Shown: in pieces, positions 37,776 to 46,822 of the stretch | How the letters are laid out: each line of letters begins with the position of its first letter | Position numbering within the stretch: the first letter of the stretch is position 1 | Assembly: GCF_003206715.1 (NCBI RefSeq) | Contig: NZ_PZJU01000024.1 | Location: 1 to 64,000, forward strand | Direction of reading: 5' to 3' | DNA: 64,000 nucleotides | Origin: Salinicola peritrichatus | GTDB taxonomy: Bacteria > Pseudomonadota > Gammaproteobacteria > Pseudomonadales > Halomonadaceae | Made by a program: the position numbers and the translations under genes | Notes under the pieces: model-generated | Told to the model about the DNA's origin: nothing | Databases searched by the model: none | Seen by the model: only the letters and a program-made list of their open reading frames with translations

Positions 37776-38503
37776 TCATCGACTTGCGCACAGGCGCCGC
37801 GCGATCAGCGCTGCCGCCTGATCGATCAGCGTTGCCTGCGTCTGCGGCTGGCGTTTCGGCGGCTGCCAGTCATGATCTCCGCCCTCCAGAAAGTGGCATT
37901 CGACGTGTGCCGGCAGTGTGTAGTTTTCGACCTCCTCGCGGCGGCCGAACGGGTCCCGCGTGCCCTGCAGGAGCATCAGCGGACAGTCGATCGCCGGCCA
38001 GTGGTCGAGCCGCAGCCGTTCCGGCTTGCCCGGCGGATGGAAGGGGTAGCCGCACAACACCAACCCGGCCGCCCCCGACCGGGAGGCCATCAGGCTCGCC
38101 ACGCGTCCGCCCATCGACTTGCCGCCCAGCTACAGCGGCGTGACGGCATCCAGTGCCGTCAGAGCCCGTTGCCATGCGGCGAGTTCGGTCACCAGCGTAT
38201 CGACTTCGGCGGCGGGCGACGCCGGCCTTCCCGGCGGATTCTCGCCATGTAGCCGAACTCCACCGCGACGACCTGAATCCCCGCGGCCAGCCGTTGCCGC
38301 AGCCGAGTCAGAAACACGGAGTCATGTCCGGCGCCGGCGCCGTGACACAGCAGCAATCGGCCATGCTCGTCCCGGCCGCGCACCTGGAAACCGCCCAGCG
38401 TCGTTTCATGCAACCGATCGTCGGCTTGGTCCAGCGCCTGCCGCAAGCGCTCGATATCCGCCGTGTCCAGCCCGGTCGCCTGGCACTCCGTCGACATTCC
38501 CAT
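37776..38503 (-). pseudogene. Broken KANL3/Tex30-type alpha/beta hydrolase gene
   Basis: Two pieces together rebuild one hydrolase of about 240 residues. The first (38503 to about 38205) gives HGAGAGHDSVFL and VEFGYMARIRREGR. A one-base frameshift near 38205-38230 then moves the reading into the frame that continues AEVDTLVTELAAW. That frame is stopped by TAG at 38130-38132, where the family has the tyrosine of LYLGGKSMGGR. After the stop, the nucleophile-elbow text GGKSMGGR and the rest to GGDHDWQPPKRQ are intact. Two independent lesions argue for a true pseudogene rather than one sequencing error. A downstream fragment from the ATG at 38114 could still be translated but lacks half the fold. 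Confidence 0.85.
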
Positions 38504-38593
38504 GTACCCTCGTTTTTGCGTAGGATAAAAAACCTGTTCGATCGGTCAGCTTTGCGAACGATCCCATTCCAACGACAACACCCAGGACATCGA

Positions 38594-39766
38594 ATGGCTT
38601 TAGACATCCTCGTGATCGGCGCTGGCATGGGCGGCTTGACCGCTGCCTTGGCGCTGCAACAGTCCGGCCACCGGGTACGCGTGGTCGACCGCGTCGCCGA
38701 GTTGCGCCCGGTGGGCGCGGCGATCTCGGTGTGGTCCAACGGCGTCAAGGTGCTCAAGGCGCTCGGCATCGGCGATGCGGTCGAAGACGTCAGCGGCCGC
38801 ATGAACCATATGCGCTATATGAGCCGTGACGGCGAGCTGCTCACCGACTTCAGCCTTCAGCCCCTCTACGACCAGGTCGGCCAGCGCGCCTGCCCCATCG
38901 CCCGTGCCGCACTACAGCAACTGCTGCTCGAGGCGGTGGGCGAGGACAACGTCACCCTCGGCCTCGCCTGCAGCGACTATCACGCCGGCGACAGCGGCGT
39001 GACCGCCCGCTTCGCCGATGGCAGCCAGCGCCGGGCGGATCTGATCGTGATCGCCGACGGCACCCATTCGAAGCTGCGCGAGCGCGCGTTAGGCCGTCAG
39101 GTCGACCGTCGCTATTGCGGTTACGTCAACTGGAACGTGCGCGTGCCGGCCAGCGCCGATCTCGCTCCGCTCGATCACTGGGTGCAGTATGTCGGCGATC
39201 ATCAGCGCGTCTCGATGATGCCGATGAGCGGCGATGCCGAGGCGCCGGAATTCTACTGTTTCTTCGACGTTCCCCTGCCCGCCGGCACGCCCAACGACCC
39301 CGCTGGCTATCGCGACGAACTCGCACGGCATTTCGCCGGCTGGGCGGCACCGGTGCAGCGGTTGATCGAACGCTTCGACCCCGCCGCCATGGCCCGGGTG
39401 GAGATCCACGACATCGAACCGCTCGAAACGCTGATCGGTCCACGCGCCGCCATTCTCGGCGACGCCGCCCACGGCATGGCGCCGGATCTCGGTCAGGGCG
39501 GCTGTCAGGCGATGGAGGATGCCTGGGTGCTGGCACGAACCCTCGACAATGCCGCCGGAGACATTCCCAGGGCACTGACGGCCTATGACGCTGCCCGTAG
39601 CGAACGAGTCGGCGAGATCGTCGCCCGCGCACGCAAACGCGCCGAGACCACCCACGGCGCCGATCCCGCCGCGACCCAGGCATGGTATGCCGAACTCGCC
39701 GACGAGGATGGCAGCCATATCATGGCGGGGATGAGCAAGACGATTCTGGGCGGCCCGCTGGGTTAG
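38594..39766 (+). CDS. hpxO: FAD-dependent urate hydroxylase HpxO
   Basis: HpxO oxidises urate to 5-hydroxyisourate with NADH and O2, replacing uricase. The 390-residue protein has the FAD motif VIGAGMGGLTAALAL at the N-terminus and the second FAD motif ILGDAAHGMAPDLGQGG. It matches Klebsiella HpxO along its length as I recall it (PVGAAISVW-NGVK, YVNWN, CFFDVPLPAG, HFAGWA-PVQ, closing with GPLG). No other purine-degradation gene is adjacent; neighbours are a broken hydrolase and ttcA. A longer open frame upstream is not coding. A bidirectional terminator follows. Confidence 0.85.
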   Translation: MALDILVIGAGMGGLTAALALQQSGHRVRVVDRVAELRPVGAAISVWSNGVKVLKALGIGDAVEDVSGRMNHMRYMSRDGELLTDFSLQPLYDQVGQRACPIARAALQQLLLEAVGEDNVTLGLACSDYHAGDSGVTARFADGSQRRADLIVIADGTHSKLRERALGRQVDRRYCGYVNWNVRVPASADLAPLDHWVQYVGDHQRVSMMPMSGDAEAPEFYCFFDVPLPAGTPNDPAGYRDELARHFAGWAAPVQRLIERFDPAAMARVEIHDIEPLETLIGPRAAILGDAAHGMAPDLGQGGCQAMEDAWVLARTLDNAAGDIPRALTAYDAARSERVGEIVARARKRAETTHGADPAATQAWYAELADEDGSHIMAGMSKTILGGPLG

Positions 39767-39791
39767 GTATTGACCAGCAAGGCCCAACGCA

Positions 39792-39824
39792 AAGGCCCGC
39801 CGGAAACCACATTTGGCGGGCCTT
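39792..39824. terminator. Bidirectional terminator between hpxO and ttcA
   Basis: AAGGCCCGCC (39792-39801) and GGCGGGCCTT (39815-39824) form a perfect 10-bp stem with a 13-base loop. It lies 25 bases after hpxO and 17 bases after ttcA on the opposite strand, so it can serve both convergent genes. Confidence 0.8.
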
Positions 39825-39841
39825 CTGGACTCCGAACTCGC

Positions 39842-40768
39842 TCAGGCTTCGCGGGCGAGCAGATCGAAGGCCTCGATCCGCGTCTCCTGCATCTGCTGCT
39901 GCTTCGCTTCCAATCCCTCGAAATCGAACAGGTTGCGATCGGCGAGCTGTGACGGCGCCACGTTGGTGACCGCCTTGAACATGGTTTCCAGCCGTCCCGG
40001 ATGCTTGACCTCCCATTCCGCCAGCATCTCCTTGACCACCTGGCGCTGCAGGTTGGGCTGCGAGCCGCACAGATTGCAGGGAATGATCGGGAAGGCCATC
40101 TGGCGCGCGTACTCGGCGATATCCGCTTCGCGGCAGTAGGCCAGTGGACGGATGACGATGTTCTTGCCGTCGTCGGAAAGCAGCTTGGGCGGCATCGCCT
40201 TGAGCGTGCCGCCGAAGAACATGTTGAGGAACAGCGTCTCGAGAATGTCCTCGCGATGGTGGCCAAGCGCCACCTTGGTCGCCCCGATCTCCTCGGCGAA
40301 GCCGTATAGCGAACCGCGCCGCAGCCGCGAGCAGAGCGCGCAGGTGGTCTTGCCTTCCGGTGTCTTTTCCTTGACCACCGAATAGGTATTGCGCTCGAGG
40401 ATATGAAACGGCACGCCCCTGGCGCTCAGGTACTCGGGCAGCACATGCTCGGGAAAGCCCGGCTGCTTCTGGTCGAGGTTGACCGCCACCAGTTCGAAAT
40501 CGACCGGCGCGTTGCGCTGCAGATTGAGCAGGATCTCCAGCATGGTATAGGAGTCCTTGCCGCCGGACAGACACACCATCACCTTGTCGCCGTCGTGGAT
40601 CATGCCGTAGTCGATGATCGCATTGCCGACCTGGCGCCGCAGACGTTTCTGCAGCTTGTTGAACTCGCGTTTTTCCCTGGCCGCGCTGGCGGACGATAGC
40701 GCCTCGCCGTCGGCGTCGGTGGCAGTCGCGGCCTGCCGGCTCTCGATGGGATCGCTGGCTCGTTGCAT
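39842..40768 (-). CDS. ttcA: tRNA 2-thiocytidine(32) synthetase TtcA
   Basis: TtcA thiolates C32 of certain tRNAs using ATP and a 4Fe-4S cluster. The 308-residue protein has the PP-loop SGGKDS at 68-73, the first cysteine pair CALC at C143/C146, and the second pair CNLC near residue 235, all required in the family. An N-terminal extension of about 30 Ala/Ser-rich residues precedes the conserved start region; a shorter start is possible. Confidence 0.94.
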   Translation of the reverse strand: MQRASDPIESRQAATATDADGEALSSASAAREKREFNKLQKRLRRQVGNAIIDYGMIHDGDKVMVCLSGGKDSYTMLEILLNLQRNAPVDFELVAVNLDQKQPGFPEHVLPEYLSARGVPFHILERNTYSVVKEKTPEGKTTCALCSRLRRGSLYGFAEEIGATKVALGHHREDILETLFLNMFFGGTLKAMPPKLLSDDGKNIVIRPLAYCREADIAEYARQMAFPIIPCNLCGSQPNLQRQVVKEMLAEWEVKHPGRLETMFKAVTNVAPSQLADRNLFDFEGLEAKQQQMQETRIEAFDLLAREA

Positions 40769-41004
40769 GGTTCGCTCTTTCGCGCCCGGCGGGCCGACGC
40801 CTCGTGGATCGGCATCGCCTCGCGCCCTCTTGCGCGGGTCTCATTCGTGGGGCGCCTATGCTAACACCGCCTGGGACCGGGGCGAAGTGCCCACCGCGGC
40901 GACCGCAGCGAGAAGTGATCGAGTTAGCCGAATTGATTATCGCCATAATTATCGACAATACCCAGAATGGCTCTCCCCCTTAAGATCGCGAGAGCGACGA
41001 CGCC
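40769..41004. promoter_or_regulatory. Divergent ttcA/amidohydrolase control region
   Basis: An AT-rich patch at 40931-40960 stands out from the GC-rich surroundings and contains two direct copies of ATTATCG (about 40936 and 40949) 13 bases apart. This could be an operator for the amidohydrolase cluster; no linked regulator gene is seen. No convincing -35/-10 pair was assigned. Confidence 0.3.
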
Positions 41005-41901
41005 ATGCTCGAGCCACGCCAGTATCGCCATGGGTTGCCCTGCCCCGGTCCCGATCCGTGGATCGAACCAGCCAGTTTCAGCGTGCCCGAGGGTGCCTGC
41101 GACTGCCACGCCCATGTCATCGACGACGGCAGCCGCTTTCCCCTCTCCGCCGAGCGCAGCTACACCCCGCCCCCGGCCTCGGAGCGCGACTACCTGGCGA
41201 TGTTGGATGCCACCGGCATGACCTACGGCGTCCTGGTCCAGGTCAGCGTCCACGGTCTCGACAATCGCTTCATGCTGGAAGTACTCGCACGCCATCCCGA
41301 GCGCCTGAGAGGCGTCGCCGTGATCGACGACAGCTTTTCACCGTCCACCTTGGCCGCCATGCACGAGCTCGGCGTTCGCGGTACCCGGGTCAACGTGCTG
41401 TTCGGCGGCGGCGTCGCACTGGACCAGTTGGAGACGCTGGCGACGCTGATCGCGCCCTACGGCTGGCACCTGCAGCTGCTAGTGGGTGCCGAGCAGTTAC
41501 CATCGCTGCTGCCGCGCCTGGTGCGTTTGCAGACACCACTGGTGATCGACCACATGGGCCATCCTGCCGCCGCGGCCGGGGTGGAGAGCGAGGGCTTCCG
41601 TGCCCTCTGTCGATTGATCGGCGACCATGGCCACTGGGTCAAGCTTTCGGCGCCCTACCGCCTGGAGCCCGAACACGACGACTACGCCGCCTCGCGGACC
41701 ATGGCACGGCGGCTGGCGGCTATCGCGCCGGAGCGGGTGCTCTACGGCAGCGACTGGCCGCATGTCGCCATTCCCTATCAACGGCCGAACACCGGCCACA
41801 TGCGCAACCTCGTCGGCGAATGGTTCGACGACGCCCAGATCCAACGCCTGCTGGTGAGCAACCCGGCCACGCTCTACGGCTTCGGCAGCGACGCCGGCTA
41901 G
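41005..41901 (+). CDS. Amidohydrolase-2 family hydrolase (pyrone-dicarboxylate lactonase-like)
   Basis: The 298-residue TIM-barrel hydrolase has the metal motif DCHAH (33-37), the barrel motif LVIDHMGHP and the terminal LYGSDWPH motif of the amidohydrolase-2 family. The best-known relatives open the lactone ring of 2-pyrone-4,6-dicarboxylate (LigI); others act on sugar or aromatic lactones, so the substrate is uncertain. It is first of three same-strand genes, followed after 26 bases by an MBL-fold hydrolase and then a transporter, which suggests uptake and hydrolysis of one organic acid or lactone. Confidence 0.85.
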   Translation: MLEPRQYRHGLPCPGPDPWIEPASFSVPEGACDCHAHVIDDGSRFPLSAERSYTPPPASERDYLAMLDATGMTYGVLVQVSVHGLDNRFMLEVLARHPERLRGVAVIDDSFSPSTLAAMHELGVRGTRVNVLFGGGVALDQLETLATLIAPYGWHLQLLVGAEQLPSLLPRLVRLQTPLVIDHMGHPAAAAGVESEGFRALCRLIGDHGHWVKLSAPYRLEPEHDDYAASRTMARRLAAIAPERVLYGSDWPHVAIPYQRPNTGHMRNLVGEWFDDAQIQRLLVSNPATLYGFGSDAG

Positions 41902-41927
41902 CCCATTCCCCACGACATGGAGCGATC

Positions 41928-42692
41928 ATGACTTCCCGATACCGGCTTCACCCGCTGTTCTCCGGCATTCCCGTGGCCGGCAGTCAACGCGGGCCATTGG
42001 GCTGGAGCAGCGCCTTTCTGATCGAGGTGACGACGGCAACACGCCAGCGCCACGTGCTGTTCGACACCGCCGGCTACAACGAGCGCCAGGAGTTGCTGAA
42101 GCGCCTGTCGGCCCTGCGGCTCTCGCCTGCGGACATCGATGCGGTGGTGATCAGCCACCTCCATTTCGATCATGCCGTCAACTGGCCGCTGTTTCCCGAT
42201 GCCGAGATCTACCTGCCGCGCAAGGAGCTCGAACCGCCCGAGCCGTTCGACGACTTCGCCGTGCCCGAACTGCACCGCGGAGCCCTGGCCAGGCATCCGC
42301 GGCTGCACCTGATCGAGGACGACGACCGCATCGAAGGCATGCAGGTCATCGAGGCCCCCGGCCATACCCAGGGATTGATCGCGCTGGCGTTCGACGACGT
42401 CATTCTCGCCAGCGATGCGATCAAGAACCGCCACGAGCTGCACCCCGACGCCGAGCTGAGCAATACCTGGAACCGCCAGGTCGCCCGCGATTCCATACGC
42501 CGGCTCTGCGCCCGGGCGGCCACGCTCCATCCCGGACACGATGCGCCGCTGCACCGGATCGAGGGTCGCTGGCAGGTGCTGGATGAACTCACTGCGACCA
42601 TTCGTCTTTCCGAATCCCTCACCGACACCGCCGGCGAACGCCAGTGGCGGATGACAATACCGCCGGGCCCCTGCGGCGCTATCGACCCATAA
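41928..42692 (+). CDS. Metallo-beta-lactamase-fold hydrolase
   Basis: The 254-residue protein has the MBL zinc motif HLHFDH (77-82), a later metal histidine in EAPGHTQG, the bridging aspartate in LASDA and the closing histidine in LHPGHD. Similar stand-alone members hydrolyse lactones or thioesters. No signal peptide is seen, so it is cytoplasmic. The start at 41928 has TGGAG upstream. It is the middle gene of the amidohydrolase-MBL-transporter cluster and may act on the same substrate. Confidence 0.85.
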   Translation: MTSRYRLHPLFSGIPVAGSQRGPLGWSSAFLIEVTTATRQRHVLFDTAGYNERQELLKRLSALRLSPADIDAVVISHLHFDHAVNWPLFPDAEIYLPRKELEPPEPFDDFAVPELHRGALARHPRLHLIEDDDRIEGMQVIEAPGHTQGLIALAFDDVILASDAIKNRHELHPDAELSNTWNRQVARDSIRRLCARAATLHPGHDAPLHRIEGRWQVLDELTATIRLSESLTDTAGERQWRMTIPPGPCGAIDP

Positions 42693-42704
42693 GGAGAAAC
42701 CGTC

Positions 42705-43955
42705 ATGGCACAGGAATCGAAGTCATGGACGATCGGCGGCATGCTGCGCCAGCTCGGCCCGGGAATGCTGGTCACCGGTGCCTTCATCGGCACCGGCACC
42801 ATCACCACCAGCATCGTCGCGGGAACCAACAACGGCTACACCCTGCTGTGGGCCTCGGTCACCCTGGCGATCATCATGGTCATGGTGTTGCAGGAGATGG
42901 TGGCGCGCCTGTCCCTGGCGACGGGCCTGTCGCTGGGCCAACTGATACGCGACAAGATCGGTCTATGGGCCAGCATCATTGCCGTGCTGGCGATCACGGG
43001 AGGCAACACCATCTACTCGGTGGGCAACCTGGCGGGGGTCAATCTCTCCCTGGACGGCCTGATACCGGGCGTTTCCGGCACCCTGTGGATGGCGATCGTG
43101 ACCCTGCTCTACTGGATCCTGCTGATGCTGGGGCGCTATGCGTTGCTGGAGAAGACCATCATGCTGCTGGTCGGCGTGATGAGCCTGACCTTTCTGTTCA
43201 ACATGTTCTACGTCACGCCGGACTATCCGGCGGTGTTCAAGGGCCTGATCACGCCGCGCTTTGCGCTTTCCGACACCATGCTGGTGCTGGGGCTGATCGG
43301 CACCACGGTAGTGCCCTACAACCTGTATCTGCACTCATCGGGGGTCATCGAGCGGCAGTGGCACCGCAATCCCCAACACTATTTCCGGCTGATGCGTTTC
43401 GACACCTTCGTACCGATCTTCCTCGGCGGCATCGTGACCATGTCGGTGGGCGTGGTCGCTGCCGCCGTACTGCATCCGCTGCATGAGTCCCAGGGTCTGG
43501 AAATCACCAGCGCGCGGGAGATGGCGATGTCGCTGGAACCGTTCCTGGGGCCCGCCGCCTATACCTTCTTCCGCATCGGCCTGTTCGCGGCAGCGGTTTC
43601 CTGCATGCCGATGGCGGCGCTTTCCGCGGCCTACGTCTTCACCCAGAGCTTCAAGCTCTCCACCGATCTCAAGAGCACGCCTTTCCGCCTGGTCTTTTCG
43701 TTCGTGGCCTGGGTGCCGCTGCTGCTCGCACTCAGTATCGAACGCCCGGTCTGGACCATCATCCTGGCCCAGACGGTCAACGGCATGCTGCTGCCGATAT
43801 CGGCGGTGCTGATTCTCTATCTGATCAACAAGAAAGGCATGGTCGGCGAGCAGTACCGCAACGGATGGATTACCAACACGCTGGGCGGCATCGCCGTGCT
43901 ATTCGCCATCTATATGGGCATCACCAACATTCTGTCGTCGCTTGGCCTGGTCTAA
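42705..43955 (+). CDS. Nramp-fold transporter lacking the metal-binding residues
   Basis: The 416-residue protein has about 11 membrane helices and aligns with Nramp/MntH, for example GPGMLVTGAFIGTGTITT against the family TM1 and VVPYNLYLHSS against TM6. The metal ligands are missing: TM1 DPGN is GTGT (29-32) and TM6 MPH is VPY (203-205). Known Nramp metal transporters need these residues, so metal transport is unlikely. Context with two hydrolases suggests an organic acid substrate; Nramp-like YcsG in the Bacillus oxoprolinase cluster is a possible parallel. AAGGAG precedes the ATG. Confidence 0.85.
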   Translation: MAQESKSWTIGGMLRQLGPGMLVTGAFIGTGTITTSIVAGTNNGYTLLWASVTLAIIMVMVLQEMVARLSLATGLSLGQLIRDKIGLWASIIAVLAITGGNTIYSVGNLAGVNLSLDGLIPGVSGTLWMAIVTLLYWILLMLGRYALLEKTIMLLVGVMSLTFLFNMFYVTPDYPAVFKGLITPRFALSDTMLVLGLIGTTVVPYNLYLHSSGVIERQWHRNPQHYFRLMRFDTFVPIFLGGIVTMSVGVVAAAVLHPLHESQGLEITSAREMAMSLEPFLGPAAYTFFRIGLFAAAVSCMPMAALSAAYVFTQSFKLSTDLKSTPFRLVFSFVAWVPLLLALSIERPVWTIILAQTVNGMLLPISAVLILYLINKKGMVGEQYRNGWITNTLGGIAVLFAIYMGITNILSSLGLV

Positions 43956-44013
43956 GGCCTGTTGCCGTTTCAGCGCGAGCCGCGTTGCCGCGTGAAACGA
44001 CAACGGATCCCAG
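43956..44013. repeat. Dispersed palindrome, copy C (degenerate)
   Basis: Directly after the transporter stop codon, GGCCTGTTGCCGTTTCA and TGAAACGACAACGGATCC form an imperfect inverted repeat around a CGCG-rich centre. The core GTTGnCGTTTCAGCGCG is shared with the copy at 57575. It may double as a 3'-end structure for the transporter mRNA. Confidence 0.6.
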
Positions 44014-44027
44014 GACACCGTACCGCG

Positions 44028-44252
44028 CTACGCCAGGTGCACGATGTTGGCGTAGCGCAACAGGATGCCCACGAACAGAATCACGATGCCGGCCCGCTGC
44101 AGCTTGAACTCTCCCGGCGACAGGGCCATGCGCCGCAGCCAGAACAGCATGAGACCGCGCAGGTCACGGGTGCGCCAGATGTAATGCAGATAGCTCGCGC
44201 AAACCACCATCAGGCCACCGAGCAGCGCTGTCTTCTCCATCCACTCCATCAT
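44028..44252 (-). CDS. Small two-helix membrane protein, unknown function
   Basis: The 74-residue protein has two hydrophobic segments (about 8-24 and 54-70) separated by a basic loop (WRTRDLRGLMLFWLRRM). GGGAGGAAGG precedes two consecutive ATG codons; either could be the start. It follows the exonuclease gene by 41 bases on the same strand, at the end of the acetate-type module. No family is recognised. Confidence 0.6.
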   Translation of the reverse strand: MMEWMEKTALLGGLMVVCASYLHYIWRTRDLRGLMLFWLRRMALSPGEFKLQRAGIVILFVGILLRYANIVHLA

Positions 44253-44293
44253 CCTTCCTCCCAGAGAATCGAACCCACTCGCGTCACGTGTCG

Positions 44294-44938
44294 TCAGACT
44301 TCCCGTTCGAGGCGCAGATGAATCAACGCCGCGGTCACGGCATCGCCGATGGCGGTGTGTCGGCCCAGCATCGGCAGATCCAACGCCGCCGCCACCGCTT
44401 CGAAGCGCAGGTCCGGTTCGACCGACGGTCGAGCCCGGCGATACCATCGGGCATAGCGACGGCGCACGTCGACCCGCCGATTGGGCAGCGCGAAGCCGAA
44501 GCGTGGCCGCAGTTGGCGGTCGATGACGGCCAGGTCGTAGTCGATGCACCAGCCGAGCAGCGGCCGATTGCCGATGAAGCCGAGCAGGCGCGCCAGGGCA
44601 TCGCCCACCGTTTCACCGCCGAGCAGGTCGACGCCGCGCAAGCCGTGAATGCATATCGAATCGGCCGACAAACTCTCCGGACGCTGCAGGCGCAGATCCA
44701 GTGCCTGGCTGGTCTGGATCCGGTCGCCGACCACCTTCACCGCCGCCAGCGACACCAACTCGGCCCGGCGCCGGTCGAGTCCCGTGGTCTCGCAATCCAG
44801 CGCCACCCACTCGTCTCCCTCGTAGGGCTCGAACAGGTGCCGATAGCGAAGATCGCAGACCTGTCGTCCACGCCGACGACGCCAGCGCTCCATCAGCGTC
44901 ACGGCTTTACCCGATGCATTGGCGTCGGCGGCATTCAT
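44294..44938 (-). CDS. DEDDh 3'-5' exonuclease (DnaQ/epsilon-like)
   Basis: The 214-residue protein carries the exonuclease motifs ALDCETTGLD (D48, E50), IDYDLAVID and the DEDDh ending HTAIGDAV. It is not the polymerase III epsilon subunit, which is longer and differently organised. In Pseudomonas a similar exonuclease gene follows a DUF294 gene next to an acetate symporter. Here it starts three bases after the DUF294 stop, so the two are almost certainly cotranslated. A nucleotide-signal or RNA substrate is possible but unproven. Confidence 0.87.
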   Translation of the reverse strand: MNAADANASGKAVTLMERWRRRRGRQVCDLRYRHLFEPYEGDEWVALDCETTGLDRRRAELVSLAAVKVVGDRIQTSQALDLRLQRPESLSADSICIHGLRGVDLLGGETVGDALARLLGFIGNRPLLGWCIDYDLAVIDRQLRPRFGFALPNRRVDVRRRYARWYRRARPSVEPDLRFEAVAAALDLPMLGRHTAIGDAVTAALIHLRLEREV

Positions 44939-44941
44939 CGT

Positions 44942-46774
44942 TCAATACTCGAGGTGGTAGCGATGGGTCAGGCGCTGCTTGAACGCCCGCACCGTGTGCA
45001 GCGCTTCGCGTAGCAGGTCGCGCTCGAAACCGCTCAGACGCTGGACCACCACGCGATCGTCACCGACGCGGCCCCCGGCCCGTAACCGCTCCAGCTGCTG
45101 GCGCAATCGAAGCTCGACGAACAGCGCCAGCGCTTCCGCCAGGTCGTCGGCGAAGGCGCGATCCAGCCGCCCGTCGTCGACCAGCGCGTCGAGTCTGTCG
45201 AGGGTCGAGGTCGCCGCGATGCGCCGTTCCAGTGCCAGCGTGCGCACGCCGTGCACGATCGGAAACAGCCCCGCCTTCTTGACATCGACACCATGCTCGC
45301 GACGCTTGAGCGAGCCGAACAGCGTCAGCGGCGAGCCGAAGCGCAGTGCCGCGCGGGCGAAATGCGACAGCAGCAGTTCGTCGCGCGAGCAGCGCCGGAA
45401 GAGCGACTCGCGCAGCCCCTCCAGCAAGGTTGCCTGCCCCCCCACCGCGCGGGCATCGAGCAGGATCGCCAGCTGCATCAGCGAATGAGGGTCGCGGCTC
45501 GAGGCCCAGCGCGCGATCTTGCCCCGCCACACCGACTCGCTGGCCACCCAGGCCGGGTTGGAGACCATGATCTTCCCCGGACAGGGCGGATAGCCGAGCC
45601 GCTGGAGCCGCTCGCTGAAGTCCTGCATCACGGCCATCAACGGCTCCTGCCGGGTGGCGTCCGACCATGCGTTGCCATCGGTCAGAATCAAGCCGTTGTC
45701 CTGATCGGTCTTGAGGATCTGCTCGCCGCGTCCCTCGCTGCCCATGACCATCAGGCAGCTCTGGGCGCGCAACGATTCCGGCACGCCGAACTCGAAGGTC
45801 CTGTGAACGATCCTGGCGTTGAGCGCCGCCAGCAGCGCCATCACGAAGCGCAGTTTGACGCCCTGGGCCATCAGCCCCTCGACCAGCGCCGTCAACCCGC
45901 CCGCGGCGGCGACGAGATCGTCGAAGTCACGCGCCTGTTCGATCTGCAGGCCGACGACGTGGGCACGACTGGAGAAGTGGCTGAGCACGTCCGGCAGTTC
46001 GACCACGCCGGCCACCTCGCGGCCGTCGAAGACCACGACCCTGGCGATGCGATGCCGGGTCATCGCCACCAGCGCGGCGAACAGATAGTCGTCGATGTCC
46101 ACCTGGATCAGCGGGCGATGCCCCAGCTCGCCGATGGCGGACCGGGGAGTCGATCCGCCGTTCACCAGTGCGTCCAGCAGATCGCTCTTGGTGACCATGC
46201 CGAGGCGATTTCCCGCTCCCGTCAGCAGGCTGTCGACTCGGCGCTCGCGCAGCAGCGCCGTCGCCGTGGCGATGGAGGTCGCGCGGGACACGATCAGCGG
46301 CTCGCGCAGGCATTCCCGCACCTTCGCCAGCATGAAGCCGGCCAGGGTGGAACCGAATGCGCCACGGCGCGCCAGCAGGCGCTGGGTCTTGTCCGCCAGG
46401 CGCTGGCGGAAATAATCGGCGAATGCCGGGCACTCGTCGCACAAGGCGCGGAACAGCGCCGCCGGCAGCAGATGGCACAGCGCCTCCTGCTCGACCTGGA
46501 AGCGATAGCGGCTGTAACCGTTGAGCACGCTGATGCCACCGAACAGATCGCCAGGGGTGTAGTGGCCGATCCACGCCTCATCCCCCGTCTGCAGCGGATC
46601 CACCTCGGCGATCTCGCCTTTGAGGATCAGATAGACGCATTCGGGGCTGGCGCCAGCCTCCAGCAGCACCTGACCGGTGGCGTAGTAGCCGAGGTCCAAA
46701 CCTTCCAGCACCCGCCGACGCTGACCCGAATCCAGCAGCGTGAAGGGGATACGGTTCAGGTCGGGTTCTAGCAT
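44942..46774 (-). CDS. cNMP-binding/CBS/DUF294 nucleotidyltransferase-like protein
   Basis: The 610-residue cytoplasmic protein has a cyclic-nucleotide-binding domain (about 10-125), a CBS pair (about 160-275), a DUF294 nucleotidyltransferase-like domain with GSEGRGEQ and DQDNGL (345-362), and a DUF294_C domain to the end. The nucleotidyl transfer motif resembles GlnD and may act on a protein or small molecule. It lies between the SSS symporter and the exonuclease, an arrangement also found near acetate permease in pseudomonads, and may sense energy or acetate status; this is inference. Confidence 0.9.
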   Translation of the reverse strand: MLEPDLNRIPFTLLDSGQRRRVLEGLDLGYYATGQVLLEAGASPECVYLILKGEIAEVDPLQTGDEAWIGHYTPGDLFGGISVLNGYSRYRFQVEQEALCHLLPAALFRALCDECPAFADYFRQRLADKTQRLLARRGAFGSTLAGFMLAKVRECLREPLIVSRATSIATATALLRERRVDSLLTGAGNRLGMVTKSDLLDALVNGGSTPRSAIGELGHRPLIQVDIDDYLFAALVAMTRHRIARVVVFDGREVAGVVELPDVLSHFSSRAHVVGLQIEQARDFDDLVAAAGGLTALVEGLMAQGVKLRFVMALLAALNARIVHRTFEFGVPESLRAQSCLMVMGSEGRGEQILKTDQDNGLILTDGNAWSDATRQEPLMAVMQDFSERLQRLGYPPCPGKIMVSNPAWVASESVWRGKIARWASSRDPHSLMQLAILLDARAVGGQATLLEGLRESLFRRCSRDELLLSHFARAALRFGSPLTLFGSLKRREHGVDVKKAGLFPIVHGVRTLALERRIAATSTLDRLDALVDDGRLDRAFADDLAEALALFVELRLRQQLERLRAGGRVGDDRVVVQRLSGFERDLLREALHTVRAFKQRLTHRYHLEY

Positions 46775-46822
46775 GATCGCGATCTCGACGTTTCCGCCCC
46801 GGCGTACCGGGGCGGCACTCTC

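Noticed and set aside
42705-43955. Annotation as an Mn2+/Fe2+ transporter MntH
   Set aside because: The required DPGN and MPH metal ligands are replaced by GTGT and VPY.
44028-44549. Long 173-codon minus-strand frame covering the small membrane protein
   Set aside because: The upstream half is out-of-frame shadow of the exonuclease gene; the ribosome binding site supports the start near 44252.
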